From Cryptomeria japonica (Eukaryota > Streptophyta > Pinopsida > Cupressales > Cupressaceae): a DNA stretch of 64,000 bases. The stretch lies in contig NC_081411.1 in assembly GCF_030272615.1 (NCBI RefSeq), positions 828,868,897 through 828,932,896 of the forward strand, written 5' to 3'. The notes below the pieces were generated by a model that was not told the DNA's origin, did no database searches, and saw only the letters and a program-made list of their open reading frames with translations. Numbering within the stretch: the first letter of the stretch is position 1; every line of letters begins with the position of its first letter. The position numbers and the translations under genes are program-made. Shown here one piece after another: positions 33,695 to 44,229 of this stretch.

Positions 33695-34546
33695 GTGAAC
33701 CTGCTCAACATCGACAGGACGGAGGAACGGGTACTGGCAATCACATGGTCGCAGGCAAAGAAGGCCACATACCCGGACCCTCGCACGGAGAAGCAGCGGG
33801 CGTTGGAGGCCAAGGCAGAAGTGGCGAAGGAAATGTTGGCACAAAGGAGCACCCAGGAAGCGGTAAGTTCTTCTCGATCTGAGGCGGAGGAAAATATCCT
33901 GAAGCAAATGCTGCAGATTGAAGTGCCGGTGAAAATGAAGGACCTCCTGGAAACGATGCCGCAATTACGTACGACACTCCTACGTACGGTCCAAGTAACC
34001 CCGCACAGTCAGGCAACTCGGAATACGGATGGTTCTGGTAGAACACCTACAGACCCATTGGTCCTGACACTATACAGTGGCTGGCACCCGGCGGTGGTAG
34101 AAATGGGAACACTGGGCACCATTTTGACTGACACTATTGTCGACGGCGGGTCCGGAGTGAATGTGCTTCTGGAAGAAACCTGGAAACAGCTTGGCAAACC
34201 AACACTATGGCCGTCAACCTTCAACTTACTAGGAGCGGATCAACATGGTATCAAACCCCTTGGAACGCTCATGGCGCAACAAGTGACCATCGGGACACAA
34301 CCATTTGTCCTCAACTTCGTGGTGATTCCGCTAGCCAAGAAAGGATACGACGCCATTCTGGGCAGAGGGTGGTTGGTGGCAGCCAGAGTGAATCACAACT
34401 GGAAGCGTAACACGTTGTCAATGGAGAAAGCAGAGAGAAAATTTATTATCGACCTGAAAACACAACTTGTGAGCGAAGAACTTGTGCAGAGTCGGAATCA
34501 GACGGCGAAGGCGGAGTTGACGGAGGAAAGTACGGAAGGGAATTGA
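33695..34546 (+). CDS. TE-F protease region (intact 283-codon segment)
   Basis: It continues the gag frame from the fourth knuckle: a charged linker (about residues 20-100), then the aspartic protease with VDGGSGVNVLLEETW (about 34140-34184; DGG replaces the usual DTG/DSG triad) and YDAILGRGWLVAARV (34348 on), the family's C-terminal WL motif. The segment stops at 34544-34546 before RT. The unusual D-G-G may reflect loss of activity or a lineage variant. Confidence 0.82.
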   Translation: MNLLNIDRTEERVLAITWSQAKKATYPDPRTEKQRALEAKAEVAKEMLAQRSTQEAVSSSRSEAEENILKQMLQIEVPVKMKDLLETMPQLRTTLLRTVQVTPHSQATRNTDGSGRTPTDPLVLTLYSGWHPAVVEMGTLGTILTDTIVDGGSGVNVLLEETWKQLGKPTLWPSTFNLLGADQHGIKPLGTLMAQQVTIGTQPFVLNFVVIPLAKKGYDAILGRGWLVAARVNHNWKRNTLSMEKAERKFIIDLKTQLVSEELVQSRNQTAKAELTEESTEGN

Positions 34547-34705
34547 ACGAGGAAGGCGTTCTCGGAATCCAAGGATGTTCTGAGGACGAGACTGATTCCC
34601 TTAATGGGCTTTTCCATTGGCAAATGGAGGACTACGAGTTGCTGTATGGGTGTAACATGTTGTAGGTAGACGAGGATCGGGACGAGAACGAATTTCCGCC
34701 AGCGT

Positions 34706-35650
34706 ATGGGGAATACACCAAAGGGGATGCCTCGGTCAACAAAGTACCAGCACAGGTTTGACATGACAAAACCAATCCGGTACGAAGAATCCGTAAAACC
34801 TACAAACCTTGGCACGGAAGCAGAGCCAAGAAACATCCTGCTTGGCAACGATTGGAACCCAGTCCCGAAAGCCGCCGCGTTTAAAATATTCATGGAATAC
34901 AAGGATGTATTCGCTTGGATGTATAAGGACCTCAAAGGGGTGCCGCCAGAACTGTGCGTACACAAAATTTCACTCGTACCTGGGGCCGTACCTGTACGGA
35001 AGAGGCCATACAGAATGAATAAAAACTATGCGGCAAGAGTGAATGGTGAAATTGAACTTATGCTCGAAGTCGGGATTATTTTTAAAGTACAGACGAGCGA
35101 GTGGGTATCGCCCATAGTGATATCCCTTAAAAAGGAGGCAAACCAGATACGAATCTGCGTGGATTTCAGATGCCTTAATGCGGTCACCATAAAAGACCCG
35201 TTTCCAATACCATTTACGGATAGCATCTTGGAAGAAGTGGCCGGTCATGAAATTTATTCATTCATGGATGGATTTTCTGGGTATAACTAGATATCCATCG
35301 CCGAAGAAGACAAATTAAAAACCACCTTCATAGTGGAGGATGGCATGTATGCATATAATTGAATGCCGTTCGGATTATGCAACGCACCAACGACCTTTCA
35401 ACGGATAATCCTTCACATATTTGAAAAGATGTCAGTAGGGAACTATAGGGTGTTCTTGGACGACTAGTCCATCTACAGTAACCAAGATACACATTTGGCC
35501 GCACTGGGCGAATGCATGGAGAGATGCAGGCGAGCTCGCCTAGCACTCAACCCCCAAAAATGCAGATTCATGGTGCCTCAAGGGAAGCTGTTAGGACACA
35601 TAGTAAGGCTGGACTCAAGACTGACCCAGACAAGATTCGGGTGATAGTGG
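34706..35650 (+). pseudogene. TE-F reverse transcriptase, N-terminal part (broken)
   Basis: In the gag frame: PRNILLGNDWNPV, DVFAWMYKDLKGV, SEWVSPIVISLKK, QIRICVDFRCLNAVT (35147-35191) and FMDGFSGYN, then TAG at 35288. Beyond it the same frame gives MPFGLCNAPTTFQR, the catalytic FLDD (near 35455), and [14 protein letters not shown]. Further stops at 35360 and 35465 and a frameshift near 35600 follow. The three stops replace residues that a single C-to-T or G-to-A change could explain. Confidence 0.9.
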
Positions 35651-36900
35651 AAATGGAGGCACCCACAGATGTCACGGGAGTCAAATCCTTCCTAGGACAC
35701 ATAGGGTATTACAGGGGATTTATCAAAAATTTTGCTCGAGTATCCTGCCCTTTGGACAAGCTGACAAGGAACGGTGAACGGTATATATGGGGGACGACTC
35801 AGGAGGAGGCCTTCCAAGAATTGAAGTCACGGTTGGTGGGTGCGCCAATCCTAACATATCCTGACTGGGACAAAGAGTTCCACGTACACGTCGACGCATC
35901 CAACTTTACCATAGGGGCCACACTAGCGCAGGTTGGCGACCATGAGCTAGATCACCCGGTCTACATTGCAAGCAGACTCCTGTCGAAGGCAAAGAAAAAT
36001 TATAGCACCACAGAAAGGGAAGCCCTCGGGATGGTGTACTCCGTCCAGAAATTTCGACATTACTTGCTCGCCACCCCGTTCACATTTTATGTGGACCACC
36101 AGGCTTTAATGTATCTGGTAAACAAGCCAATTATCCAAGGACGAATCAGCCGATGGCTGCTATTGCTGCAGGAATTTACATTCAACATTATAGTAAGACC
36201 TGGGAAGAGCCATGTGATAGCTGACCAGCTGTCGAGAATCCAGTCAGGAGAACCAGCCGAAGGAGTGAACGAAGAATTTCCAGACGCTCACTTATTTCGC
36301 ATCGCGGTTCTCCCCGCCTGGTACGCAAGCGTGGGGGAATATTTGTCGACATCACGATTCCCGAGAGAGATGCCACCAGGAGAAAGAAGGAAATTAGTAT
36401 TGAGGAGCAGGACATTCCAACTCATTAATGGCCTATTGTATAAAATGGGACTCGATCAAATCCTACGGCGATGCGTCCTAGAAGAGGAAATTCCGGGCGT
36501 CTTAAGGGAAGCACATGAAGGGCCCGCAGGTGGACACATGGGGCCCGACACCACGGCGAGGAAAGTTCTGTTGGTAGGACTGTGGTGGCCGACACTACAT
36601 AATGACGCCAGGGAGTGGGTAACAAGCTGTGATACATGCCAACGGGCCGGACGACCATTAAAGAGGGATTTTATTCCCCTCAACCCATCGAATGCCGAGG
36701 AACTGTTTGAGAGATGGGGATTGGATTTCGTCGGACCATTAAAACCAAGTAGAGCTCGACGATGCAGATACATTGTAGTGGCAACAAAATACTTGACCAA
36801 GTGGGTGGAGGCACAGGTCTTACCGACAATTTGGCGGTCAACACAGCAAAATTCATCTATGAACACATCATTACGCGGTATGGGATTCCAATCCAATTGA
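35512..36900 (+). pseudogene. TE-F RT thumb, RNase H and integrase N-terminus
   Basis: A 462-codon open frame (the first about 30 codons are out of the ancestral frame) covers [33 protein letters not shown], RNase H with [16 protein letters not shown] (about 35881-35928), [24 protein letters not shown], and the integrase zinc domain ([10 protein letters not shown] ... SCDTCQRAG, about 36513-36650) followed by [16 protein letters not shown] with the first catalytic Asp. A frameshift near 36820 moves the rest into the next ORF. Confidence 0.9.
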
Positions 36901-37583
36901 CGAGTGACAGAGGAGGCCATTTTGTAAATCACATAATCCGACTGTTAACAACGGAGTTTAAAATCTTCCACTCCTTATCAAGCCCCTACTATCCACGGGT
37001 GAACGGGCAGGCCGAGGCGACCAATAAAATAATAATGTCGGTGATATAGAAGTCTTGCGGAGTGGAGAAGGATGACTGGGAGGAGCGCCTACCGGCAATA
37101 CTTTGGGCATACCGAACAACTTACAAGGTAACTACTGGACAAACTCCCTTCCAGCTAATGTATGGACAAAAAGCCGTGGTGCCAGTTGAATTCATGGTGC
37201 CGAGCCTCTGGATTGCTATCGATAATCGACTTGGTGACATGGAAAGCCTGAGGGAGAGACTGTATGCTTTGAACAAATTGGACGAACGAAGGATGATGGC
37301 TCAATGGGCGACAGAGACAGCCCAACAAAGACGGAAGGTTTGGCATGACAAGGATCTCCAGCGAATGAAATTTACTCTTGGGCAGTTGGTATTGAAATTC
37401 AACGAAAGGAAAGAAATCAAACTTGGGAAATTCAAAGTGCGTTGGCTAGGACCATTCAAGGTACGGGAGGTCAATACCAACGGGGCAATTAAGTTGTGGA
37501 CGCTGGACGGGCAAGAGATACCAGATGCCGTCAACGGGTCGAAATTAAAAATTTACCACGAATGGAGGGAGCCCGGACCATGA
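36762..37583 (+). pseudogene. TE-F integrase core and C-terminus (broken)
   Basis: The downstream frame holds [30 protein letters not shown] with the second catalytic Asp, and NGQAEATNKIIMSVI with the Glu. A TAG at 37047-37049 interrupts; then WEERLPAILWAYRTTYK, LMYGQKAVVP, LGQLVLKF, FKVRWLGPFKVREV and a stop at 37583. There is no chromodomain after this point. Confidence 0.9.
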
Positions 37584-37610
37584 CAAATGCTTAAAAGACT
37601 TTAAAAAAAA

Positions 37611-37740
37611 GGTGGTCCCACCGGACCACTGTACGGTGGGACCACCGACAGTGAGACCACCGACGGTGGAACCACCATGCGGTGGGGCCACTGGCGGTGG
37701 ATGCCACCGTGCAGTGGTCACCGCACACCGCCAACCGCCA
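37611..37740 (+). repeat. Hairpin-rich spacer after TE-F pol
   Basis: GGTGGTCCCACCG (37611-37623) pairs perfectly with CGGTGGGACCACC (37634-37646) around a 10-nt loop. Further variants of GGTGG/CCACC follow up to about 37740, giving several alternative stems. Confidence 0.88.
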
Positions 37741-37769
37741 ATCGCCAACCTCAATAAAACCCCGCGGCA

Positions 37770-38177
37770 ATGGCAAACAAAAAAAATAAAACTCCCGTCC
37801 GCACACTCGCGCCGAACACTTCCGTAGCCCGCACAACTTCCGAAGCCGCACACTTCGGCAACCCGCGCAACTCCTGCAGCCAAACAGCGCGTAGCCCGCA
37901 GTTGCACAGCCGCGCAGCCGCACAACGCACAGCCCGTAGCAGCACAGCTGCGCAACCCCCGGTCGCACAGCTGTCGCACAGCGTGCAACTCGCACCCGCA
38001 CAGCCGCAGCCGCACCCGCACAGCCGCAGCCGCACCCGCACAGCCGCACACGCGCAGCCGCACAGCGCGCACAACCCCACACGCGCAGCCGACACAAGCC
38101 CGCACGCACCAAGCTACACGAGTCTGTGCCGTTACGGGCAAACTGTTTTCATTTTGGGAAAAAAAAAAGGGTTATAA
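37770..38177 (+). other. C-rich low-complexity tract with a 135-codon open frame
   Basis: Repeats of about GCACCCGCACAGCCGCA (37990-38060) give an Ala, Pro, His, Gln and Ser-rich plus-strand frame and overlapping Cys/Arg/Ala-rich minus-strand frames. It may encode a linker upstream of the extra ORF, or be untranslated; composition alone opens these frames. Confidence 0.45.
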
Positions 38178-38206
38178 AAGCAGAATTGAAGAAGTAATCT
38201 GTACTA

Positions 38207-40618
38207 ATGGACACAAACAGGAACAAGGCAGATTGGCGGAAGCGGTTGCAACCATTAGAAGACAAGTTGCAGGGAGGGAAAAAAGGAACCAGTGTAGACA
38301 CAAGCAAACGGATTCTACCATCTGGGGTGCGCATTGCAAGTAGTCTCGGTATGAGCACCGGTCAAAAAAGCAAGAAGCATCATCCCAAACCCTTGGCGAC
38401 AAAGGACAGAGATGAAATAACAGCAGATAATATTATGTTCGAGGGTTTGAATGGAATCGACTGTCGGAACTGGTGAGCAAAGACACCTCAGGATGATTTA
38501 ATAAAGAAAAGCCTTCGCCAGGCACAGGTACATTGGGCCGTCCAGATGCCAGTTTTTTCGATAAAGTACTTTGAGGTGGTTTTGCGTGCCATGATTGGCA
38601 GCTATGACAGACATCGCCACCAGTCGGTATTTGATTATCAACATCAGAGGATAATAGTGTCATTCACGGTAGGCGAGTTCACTAGGGTATTTGGCATACC
38701 GGGGATAAAAGGAAAGAAAATAGACGCCTCCCAGAAAATATCCCCAGAGAATCGTGCCACACTGCTCCAGTTGATGTTGCGTGATAACCTTACCCAAGGC
38801 GAGAAAGATAGCCTCAAGAGTGCAGGCTAGAGTCGGGGAGTGAAGAAACAATTTTTTGCCAAGGGAGTATGGCGATGCCTGTTGTCAGAGGTGAAGAGTC
38901 GCCTCACAGGTGCCACCCGTGCGTTGGACATAGCCATTGCATAGATAGTACTGATGAACAGGCTGCACAATGGAGTGGTATACGATTGGGCGTCACTATT
39001 GGCGGATAGGATGGATGAGTTCATGACGCTGCAATACAAGAAGTTCTACATGCCGCATCACGCCATTGGATTGTTCCTGGACGCAGTCCACACACAGATC
39101 ACCCCGGGCTCACAGCCATTGGAGCCATAGGGCCGTGTTGCACCAGACCAGCCGCCCATATTCTATTGGTAAAAAGACGTCTTGGCACATGGCACGTTTG
39201 GGCACAAAACGAAAGAAGGCTTCCATGTCCGATACGGAGTCCGACACGGAAGAGTCCGCGGCTGAGGATGCAGACAGTGGCAGGAGGAATCTGCAGACAC
39301 CTCCCAGGTAAGCAGAGGGAGTTTCCGACTGACAGGGAGAAGGGGCGACCAGTTGCCTGAAGAGGGGGTAGTGGAGTCTGCAGGTACAGTAGGGTCTACT
39401 GTAGCATCACAGGTGCAGGTCCACTTTACACCAGCTCGCTTACCAGAGACTTGTCAGTTGGCGGTGCCGCGGTCCTTCGGGACAGTGAGTGTAGTCACCA
39501 CGGTACCAGTTCCTAGTTTCGGGCAGCCTCGGGCGACGATAGCCATGACACCACTACGGGTGGAGACCTTGGCGAGTGCAGAGGCTTCCATGGTGCACGA
39601 GGTGCCGGATGTGACAGGACAGAATGTGCCAGGGTTACCCAGATATATGCAGGAGGCAATGACGACAACAGGCACTCTTCATGATGACCTCACTAGCTGG
39701 TTGAGCCATTACCAATGGCACCCGTGGCACCAGGAGAGGCCACTCTATCCCCAGGGCGGACCACGTATTCCTTAGATGTCATTGATCTCGAGGAAGGGAG
39801 TTCCCTGAGCAGCAGGGCAGTTCAGAGGGTTGCTTCACCCCCCTGCGGTGGTAGTAACCAGTTCGCACAGAGCAGAGGAGGTACCAGTGGGAAGTCAGCA
39901 GGGTGGAGAGTTGGATCAGTTTATTACTGAGATGACTCTGGGAGCACAGCGGCTTGTGTCATCTGCCACGCTCCAGGCCGATGCGACCATGGTTGAGCGG
40001 ATGGAAGGGTTGTTGACCTTTGCTCGCATGGGATGTCGAGCTGAGTTTGAGAGGTGTTTTGAGTGTGCCGGGTGGCCGGACACGGAGAGCCTGGCGATGC
40101 TGGAGGCTTGGTGCCTCATTGAGGGGGTTGGCGAGACCCAGATGCAGTCGTTGGTGAGAGAGGTAGAGCAGGCCTTCCGTGAAGGTTATCTGGAGCTTCG
40201 GAGGTCACAACAGACGGCAACTGCAGTTGAGGCTTTGAGGGTGGCAGCAGTAACAGCTCGGGAGGAGCTGGCTACCAGGTTTCGCGAGCTAGAGGCTACC
40301 ATGGCACAAAATCAGGCAGCGGTGGACATTTTAGTAGCAGAGAAGTCTGCCTTGCTGATACAGTTGGAGGAGGAGAGGGCCTCGAGGTAGCTGTTGGAGA
40401 CTCGGTTGGTCAGTGCCTTGGAAAATGTGGACAAGAAGGATAAGGAGGTGCTCGAGGCAGCCTACATGGTAAAGACTGCTATGGAGCGGCAGATGGTCGC
40501 GGAACGGGATCTCAAGAGGAGGACGGAGCAGGTGTATGAGCTCCGTGGGCGCTTGGCGTCCACTGCTACACCACCACCGATGCCTTCTTCATCAGGGACG
40601 CCTTTTGCACTTCCTTAG
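38207..40618 (+). pseudogene. TE-F extra ORF after pol: PMD/ORF1-like domain, acidic linker, coiled coil (broken)
   Basis: From the ATG at 38207 one frame can be followed for about 800 codons through several stops. It starts basic (MDTNRNKADWRKRLQPLEDK), then a globular domain with YFEVVLRAMIGSYDRHRHQS, VGEFTRVFGIPGIKG (about 38671-38715), VYDWASLLADRMDEF and FYMPHHAIGLFLDAV (about 39043-39087). An acidic stretch (MSDTESDTEESAAEDAD, about 39226-39276) lies in another frame, implying a frameshift pair. The C-terminal third (39830-40618) is a long coiled coil (AREELATRFRELEATMAQNQ, LETRLVSALENVDKK). Stops lie at 38474, 38828, about 38943, 39128, 39170, 39773 and 40388. The same layout and motifs occur in K1 and K3. 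The position is that of env-like or extra ORFs of Ty3 elements; no membrane segment is obvious. Function unknown. Confidence 0.75.
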
Positions 40619-40692
40619 TTTTTTTTCTTCTTCTGGATTTTGCGAGCTCCATGTATTCTCCATTTTGTTGTAAGTCGCCTGGAGACGACTTT

Positions 40693-40710
40693 TCTTTTTG
40701 GGGGGGATGA
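40693..40710 (+). other. TE-F polypurine tract
   Basis: TCTTTTTGGGGGGGATGA lies directly before the 3' LTR; the G run is the likely plus-strand primer. Confidence 0.8.
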
Positions 40711-40971
40711 TGTTAGCCGCATTATTGTATACGGGAATACAAATAGTTAATTAAGTCGTAATTGGGTTTGTTAGTTGGCACCCGAGGGGTGGCAGTTGTG
40801 ATGCGACGGTTGGCGCTCGCACCCCCTCGGTGTCTTTATATACTCCTCATTGTAACTTGTAAAGGAGACGAATTAGGAATGGAATAACATATTTGATACT
40901 TGTCTAATATCTATGGCATTGTTCTGCATTACGTACTTCATGCTTTAAGTATTCACTCGAGAGGGCAAACA
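40711..40971 (+). repeat. TE-F 3' LTR (261 bp)
   Basis: Same length as the 5' LTR with seven transitions. TCTTT follows at 40972-40976. Confidence 0.94.
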
Positions 40972-40976
40972 TCTTT

Positions 40977-41689
40977 CTCCACTTGCGTGCAAAACTCTTT
41001 GAAATAGGAAAGAGCGTCATCTTTATGCGGCAAGCAATATACCCACATTTTCCTTGTATGATCATCAACAAAAAGCTGAAAGTACCTGTATCCATTGTGA
41101 CTAGGTGGCAGGGGACCGCATAGATCGGCATGCACCAGCTGCAAAGGTTGGCTTGCACGATGCTCACAGGGATAGAAGGGTGCTCTATCTTGTTTTCCAG
41201 CAATACAGCTAGAACAGACAACACTCAACTTATCAAGTGATGGAAGCCCTTTGACCATGCTTTTTACATGGAGTTTTAACAAGTAACTTGTGCTTAAATG
41301 ACCAAATCTATGATGTGAAAGTAGAGAAGAGATCATTTTACTTAGTCACTAAGGTTTGATTGTTAGCAGTTGTATCAAGCCTAAATATTTTGCCAATCTT
41401 AGTAGCACTGGCAACAATCTTGTCATTTTTAGACTTATCTTTGATTAGACAAATCTTTTTATCATGATTGCTATCAAACTTAATCCTAAGGTTGTGGTCA
41501 AGAAATTGATTAACAAAAAGGAGATTTTTGGTAAGTCCTGGCACGTATAAGACATTAGCAAGCCTACAACGATTGATGCCAAACTTCAAAGAGGTGTCAC
41601 CAATACTTTTGATTTCATGGGTGGTATCGTCTCCAAGAGTGATATTACTATAATGGAGTTTCAATGTGAGAAACCACTCCTTCTATCCA
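40977..41689 (-). pseudogene. TE-D pol, 5' part: protease-to-integrase (broken)
   Basis: The minus strand reads ITLGDDTTHEIKSIGD, NVLYVPGLTKNLLFVNQF (Copia protease/pre-integrase region), then the integrase zinc domain HHRFGHLS ... CSSCIAGKQDRAPF and the core start LQLVHADLCGPLPPS and FQLFVDDHTRKMWV. Stops separate the two ORFs. It is cut by TE-F at 40976; the frame continues at 31265. Confidence 0.92.
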
Positions 41690-42651
41690 GTCATGTGCTT
41701 TGTAGCACCTGAGTCCACATACCATATTGAGGTTGATTGTGAACCATCTTTTGAAGTGTGGGTTGACAACACGTATTCCTCATTTGGAGAATCTTTTGCT
41801 TCAGCAACATTGCTTTGTGGTTTCTGCTTGTTCTTTTGCTCCCATTGTGGTTTTTCACTTGGAAATGGTTTCTTTTGATGTGATTTGTTGGATGACCCTT
41901 TGTTGAAGGAGTTGTACCAACAATTTTTTACATCATGTCCTATTCGTTCACATATTGGACATTTCTTTTGAGGTCTGGATGAATTACCAGATTTGGGAAG
42001 CCCACTAGACTGCTTCATAGGCTTCTTGCCTTTATGTCGTGTGGTAATTGCATGATCATCTTGAGCATGTTCTTGGCTTATAGACTCTTCTTTCTGGAGA
42101 AGATTCACCAACTTGTCAAAAGTGGGTGTTGTCTTAGTGACATTCAAAGTCGTCACAAATACTTTATATTTGGGAGGCAGTGCCTATAAAACAATAGGTA
42201 TAAAAAATGCATCCTTAATCTTTTCTTCCAATGCTTGTAAGGAAGCTCTCAACTCTGCAATCCTTTTGAGAAAGGATTCTAATTGTTCTCCATTCTTCAT
42301 CTTCAGGTTATGTAGCCGACTCTGCAAATTCAGGATCTGATTCTGATTCTTCGCCTCATACACCGTCTTGAGTTTGTCCCACACATCTTTGGCTGAGGGT
42401 GAATCGCGAATAAAGGCCTGAACATCATCAGACACACTAAATAAAATGATCAATTTGCCCTTTCTGTCGGCCTAATCAAATTTTTTCTGTTCATCAGCAT
42501 CAGTTTTATGGCGTGTTGTGGTTCCATTGACCACATCCCAAACTTCTTCAAATTCGGGCTGAGTTTTGAGTTTGATCTTCTAAGTGGAGTAATTATTTCC
42601 ATGCAGTAGCTAAGAGTCTGGAAGAAGAAATTTAGGAGAACTGCTTGCCAT
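41690..42651 (-). pseudogene. TE-D gag and protease start (broken)
   Basis: The ATG at 42651 begins MASSSPKFLLPDS and the frame continues with stops through the Copia gag core (VWDKLKTVYEAKN, LQSRLHNLKMKNGE, ELRASLQALEEKI; 42184-42453), ALPPKYKVFVTTL, a CCHC knuckle CPICERIGHDVKNC (about 41930-41971) and the protease active site WYVDSGATKHMTG (about 41687-41725). In-frame stops lie near 42609, 42579, 42471 and 42184. Confidence 0.92.
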
Positions 42652-44016
42652 TGGATTACAAAGGAAGAAAAACAACCCCCCCTTTTGAAGAATTGTAAAT
42701 TACACAAGTTTGTTTAAAACATAGACGTACAATTTTTACTTTTGAACTCTCCTTGATAGTGAATCCTAAATTCAGACTTATGATTGTGTAATTATAAATT
42801 TATGCCAACAAATCTAGCTTGAGACCTTGTCCCATATCTCCTCGGTATATCTCATTTTGACAGCTATGATAAAATAAAATGGACAAAAAAAATAAAAATT
42901 ACCAACCGAAAATTGTGGGACCCCTCCACATATTCTAATTATAATGGTACTTGACCTGCAATTGCACCTGAGGAAAGCTGCCTGTGGCACCGTTCTAAAC
43001 AAAATGAGATATACCATCATTTTGAAGGTAACGACATGGTGAAGTCACGAATCCTCATGCAAAGACAGTCCAAAGGAGATAATGGAACAGTGGTAGCAAT
43101 GTTCACCTGCGAATGCACCAATATGACCATGGATGAATAAGTCAACTATTATGCTGGTAAGAAGAAACAAACTGGCCAATACAAATTTTGCAGGGTAATG
43201 ACCAAAGGTATTCACCGTAATGCCAAGTGAGCGTGGAAGACGCAACCTTCACTCCACTCCATTTGCTTGAGCTGGAAGCTGAGAATACAGATTGCCTTGG
43301 ATGTCGTGAGCAGGCTCCATTACTTGCACAACTATGCCAATAATTGAAGGTTCACTGATATTGAACCCATAGATCACTCAAAACTTCTCGATATGAGGTG
43401 GTTTGCAAAAATAGATACGGCATGATCTAACAATGATGTGACCTCTTCCTAGAATGGTTGGCACTCATACCATGGCATCGAGTCCAAACGTTGATCCAAG
43501 AACCATAAACCGATTCCAATAAATGATAGATATGCTGAGAACAGTAAGATCAAGGCAAATAAGCACTTGATCCAATGAATATTGCAAAGATCAATTTGCC
43601 AAGTATGAAGGGGAGGCTGCGGCACAAACTAAGAAAAAACCAGTAATGTTGATCGATGCTAATTTGTTGATCACATCGACCTCAAACATGGGTCAAATTC
43701 CATACAAATTAGGCAAATCACAGAAATATGAAGAGTCTATCAATAATCACTGCCAACCTGATTGGTAGTTAGACACCCAATCTACACAGAGAAGCCGCCT
43801 CACACAATATGGAATGTACAGGTTGATTGTGACAAAAGAAACAGTGACCCAAGGTAGATACCGCCCAATCAATTGGCGAAACACAAGCTAAGCAGCTAAT
43901 ACATTGCTTGCAAACATTGCAAAGGGCCGACTATCACTATTCCGCATATGAATCGGAGATATCTCTTTCCTATGCCTAATTCCTAAAGCCACTCCAAAAA
44001 ATCTGCAGACATATCT
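42652..44016 (-). other. TE-D leader between primer site and gag
   Basis: About 1.36 kb with no gag or pol motif. Minus-strand ORFs at 43045-43245 (hydrophobic N-terminal half, LASLFLLTSIIVDLFIHG) and 42814-43020 look weakly coding-like but match nothing I recognise. They could be a captured gene fragment or chance. Confidence 0.4.
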
Positions 44017-44029
44017 GGCTCTGATACCA
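44017..44029 (-). other. TE-D primer-binding site
   Basis: The minus strand reads TGGTATCAGAGCC directly after the 5' LTR, matching the initiator tRNA-Met primer site of plant Copia elements. Confidence 0.9.
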
Positions 44030-44229
44030 TATTATCATTTGCAGAGCAATCAAATACGTTCCTTTGCATTATGTGAAATATTTATACAAGGAAGAATAGA
44101 AAACCCGTGCCACGGGAAACAAATATAAAACCAACTAGAAACAAATATCCTAAAAACAATAACAAATTATAACAACTAAACAATCTATCTAAACAAACTA
44201 TCTACGTGGAAATGATGAAATATCCAACA
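44030..44229 (-). repeat. TE-D 5' LTR (200 bp)
   Basis: It pairs with 23254-23466; 13 bases shorter by an internal deletion around CCCGTGCCACGGG. TAAAT follows at 44230-44234. Confidence 0.9.

Larger units (their letters stand above)
31271..40971 (+). mobile_element. TE-F: full-length Ty3 element with an extra ORF after pol (9701 bp)
   Basis: Two 261-bp LTRs and the target duplication TCTTT (31266-31270, 40972-40976) define it; it sits in the integrase of TE-D. The LTRs differ at 7 positions by eye, all transitions (about 97.3% identity). Order: LTR, primer site, small leader ORF, gag with four knuckle-like motifs, protease, RT, RNase H, integrase, hairpin-rich spacer, C-rich tract, extra ORF, polypurine tract, LTR. 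The internal part is visibly richer in G and C than the surroundings. The tRNA-Asp-type primer site, post-pol ORF and absence of a chromodomain suggest the Tat/Athila side of Ty3 elements (inference). Confidence 0.94.
23254..44229 (-). mobile_element. TE-D: full-length Copia element, interrupted by TE-E and TE-F
   Basis: LTRs lie at 44030-44229 (5') and 23254-23466 (3'), flanked by TAAAT (23249-23253, 44230-44234). The minus-strand order is LTR, primer site, leader, gag, protease, integrase, RT, RNase H, purine tract, LTR. Removing TE-E and TE-F leaves about 5.6 kb, normal for Copia. The LTRs differ by about five substitutions plus a 13-bp indel. The unit-1 sequence near 22665-22680 shows the empty site, confirming the insertion point. 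Confidence 0.92.

Noticed and set aside
37545-38141. Long overlapping minus-strand ORFs (198, 173 and 114 aa)
   Set aside because: They lie opposite TE-F in the C-rich tract, where low-complexity composition removes stops. No domain is visible.
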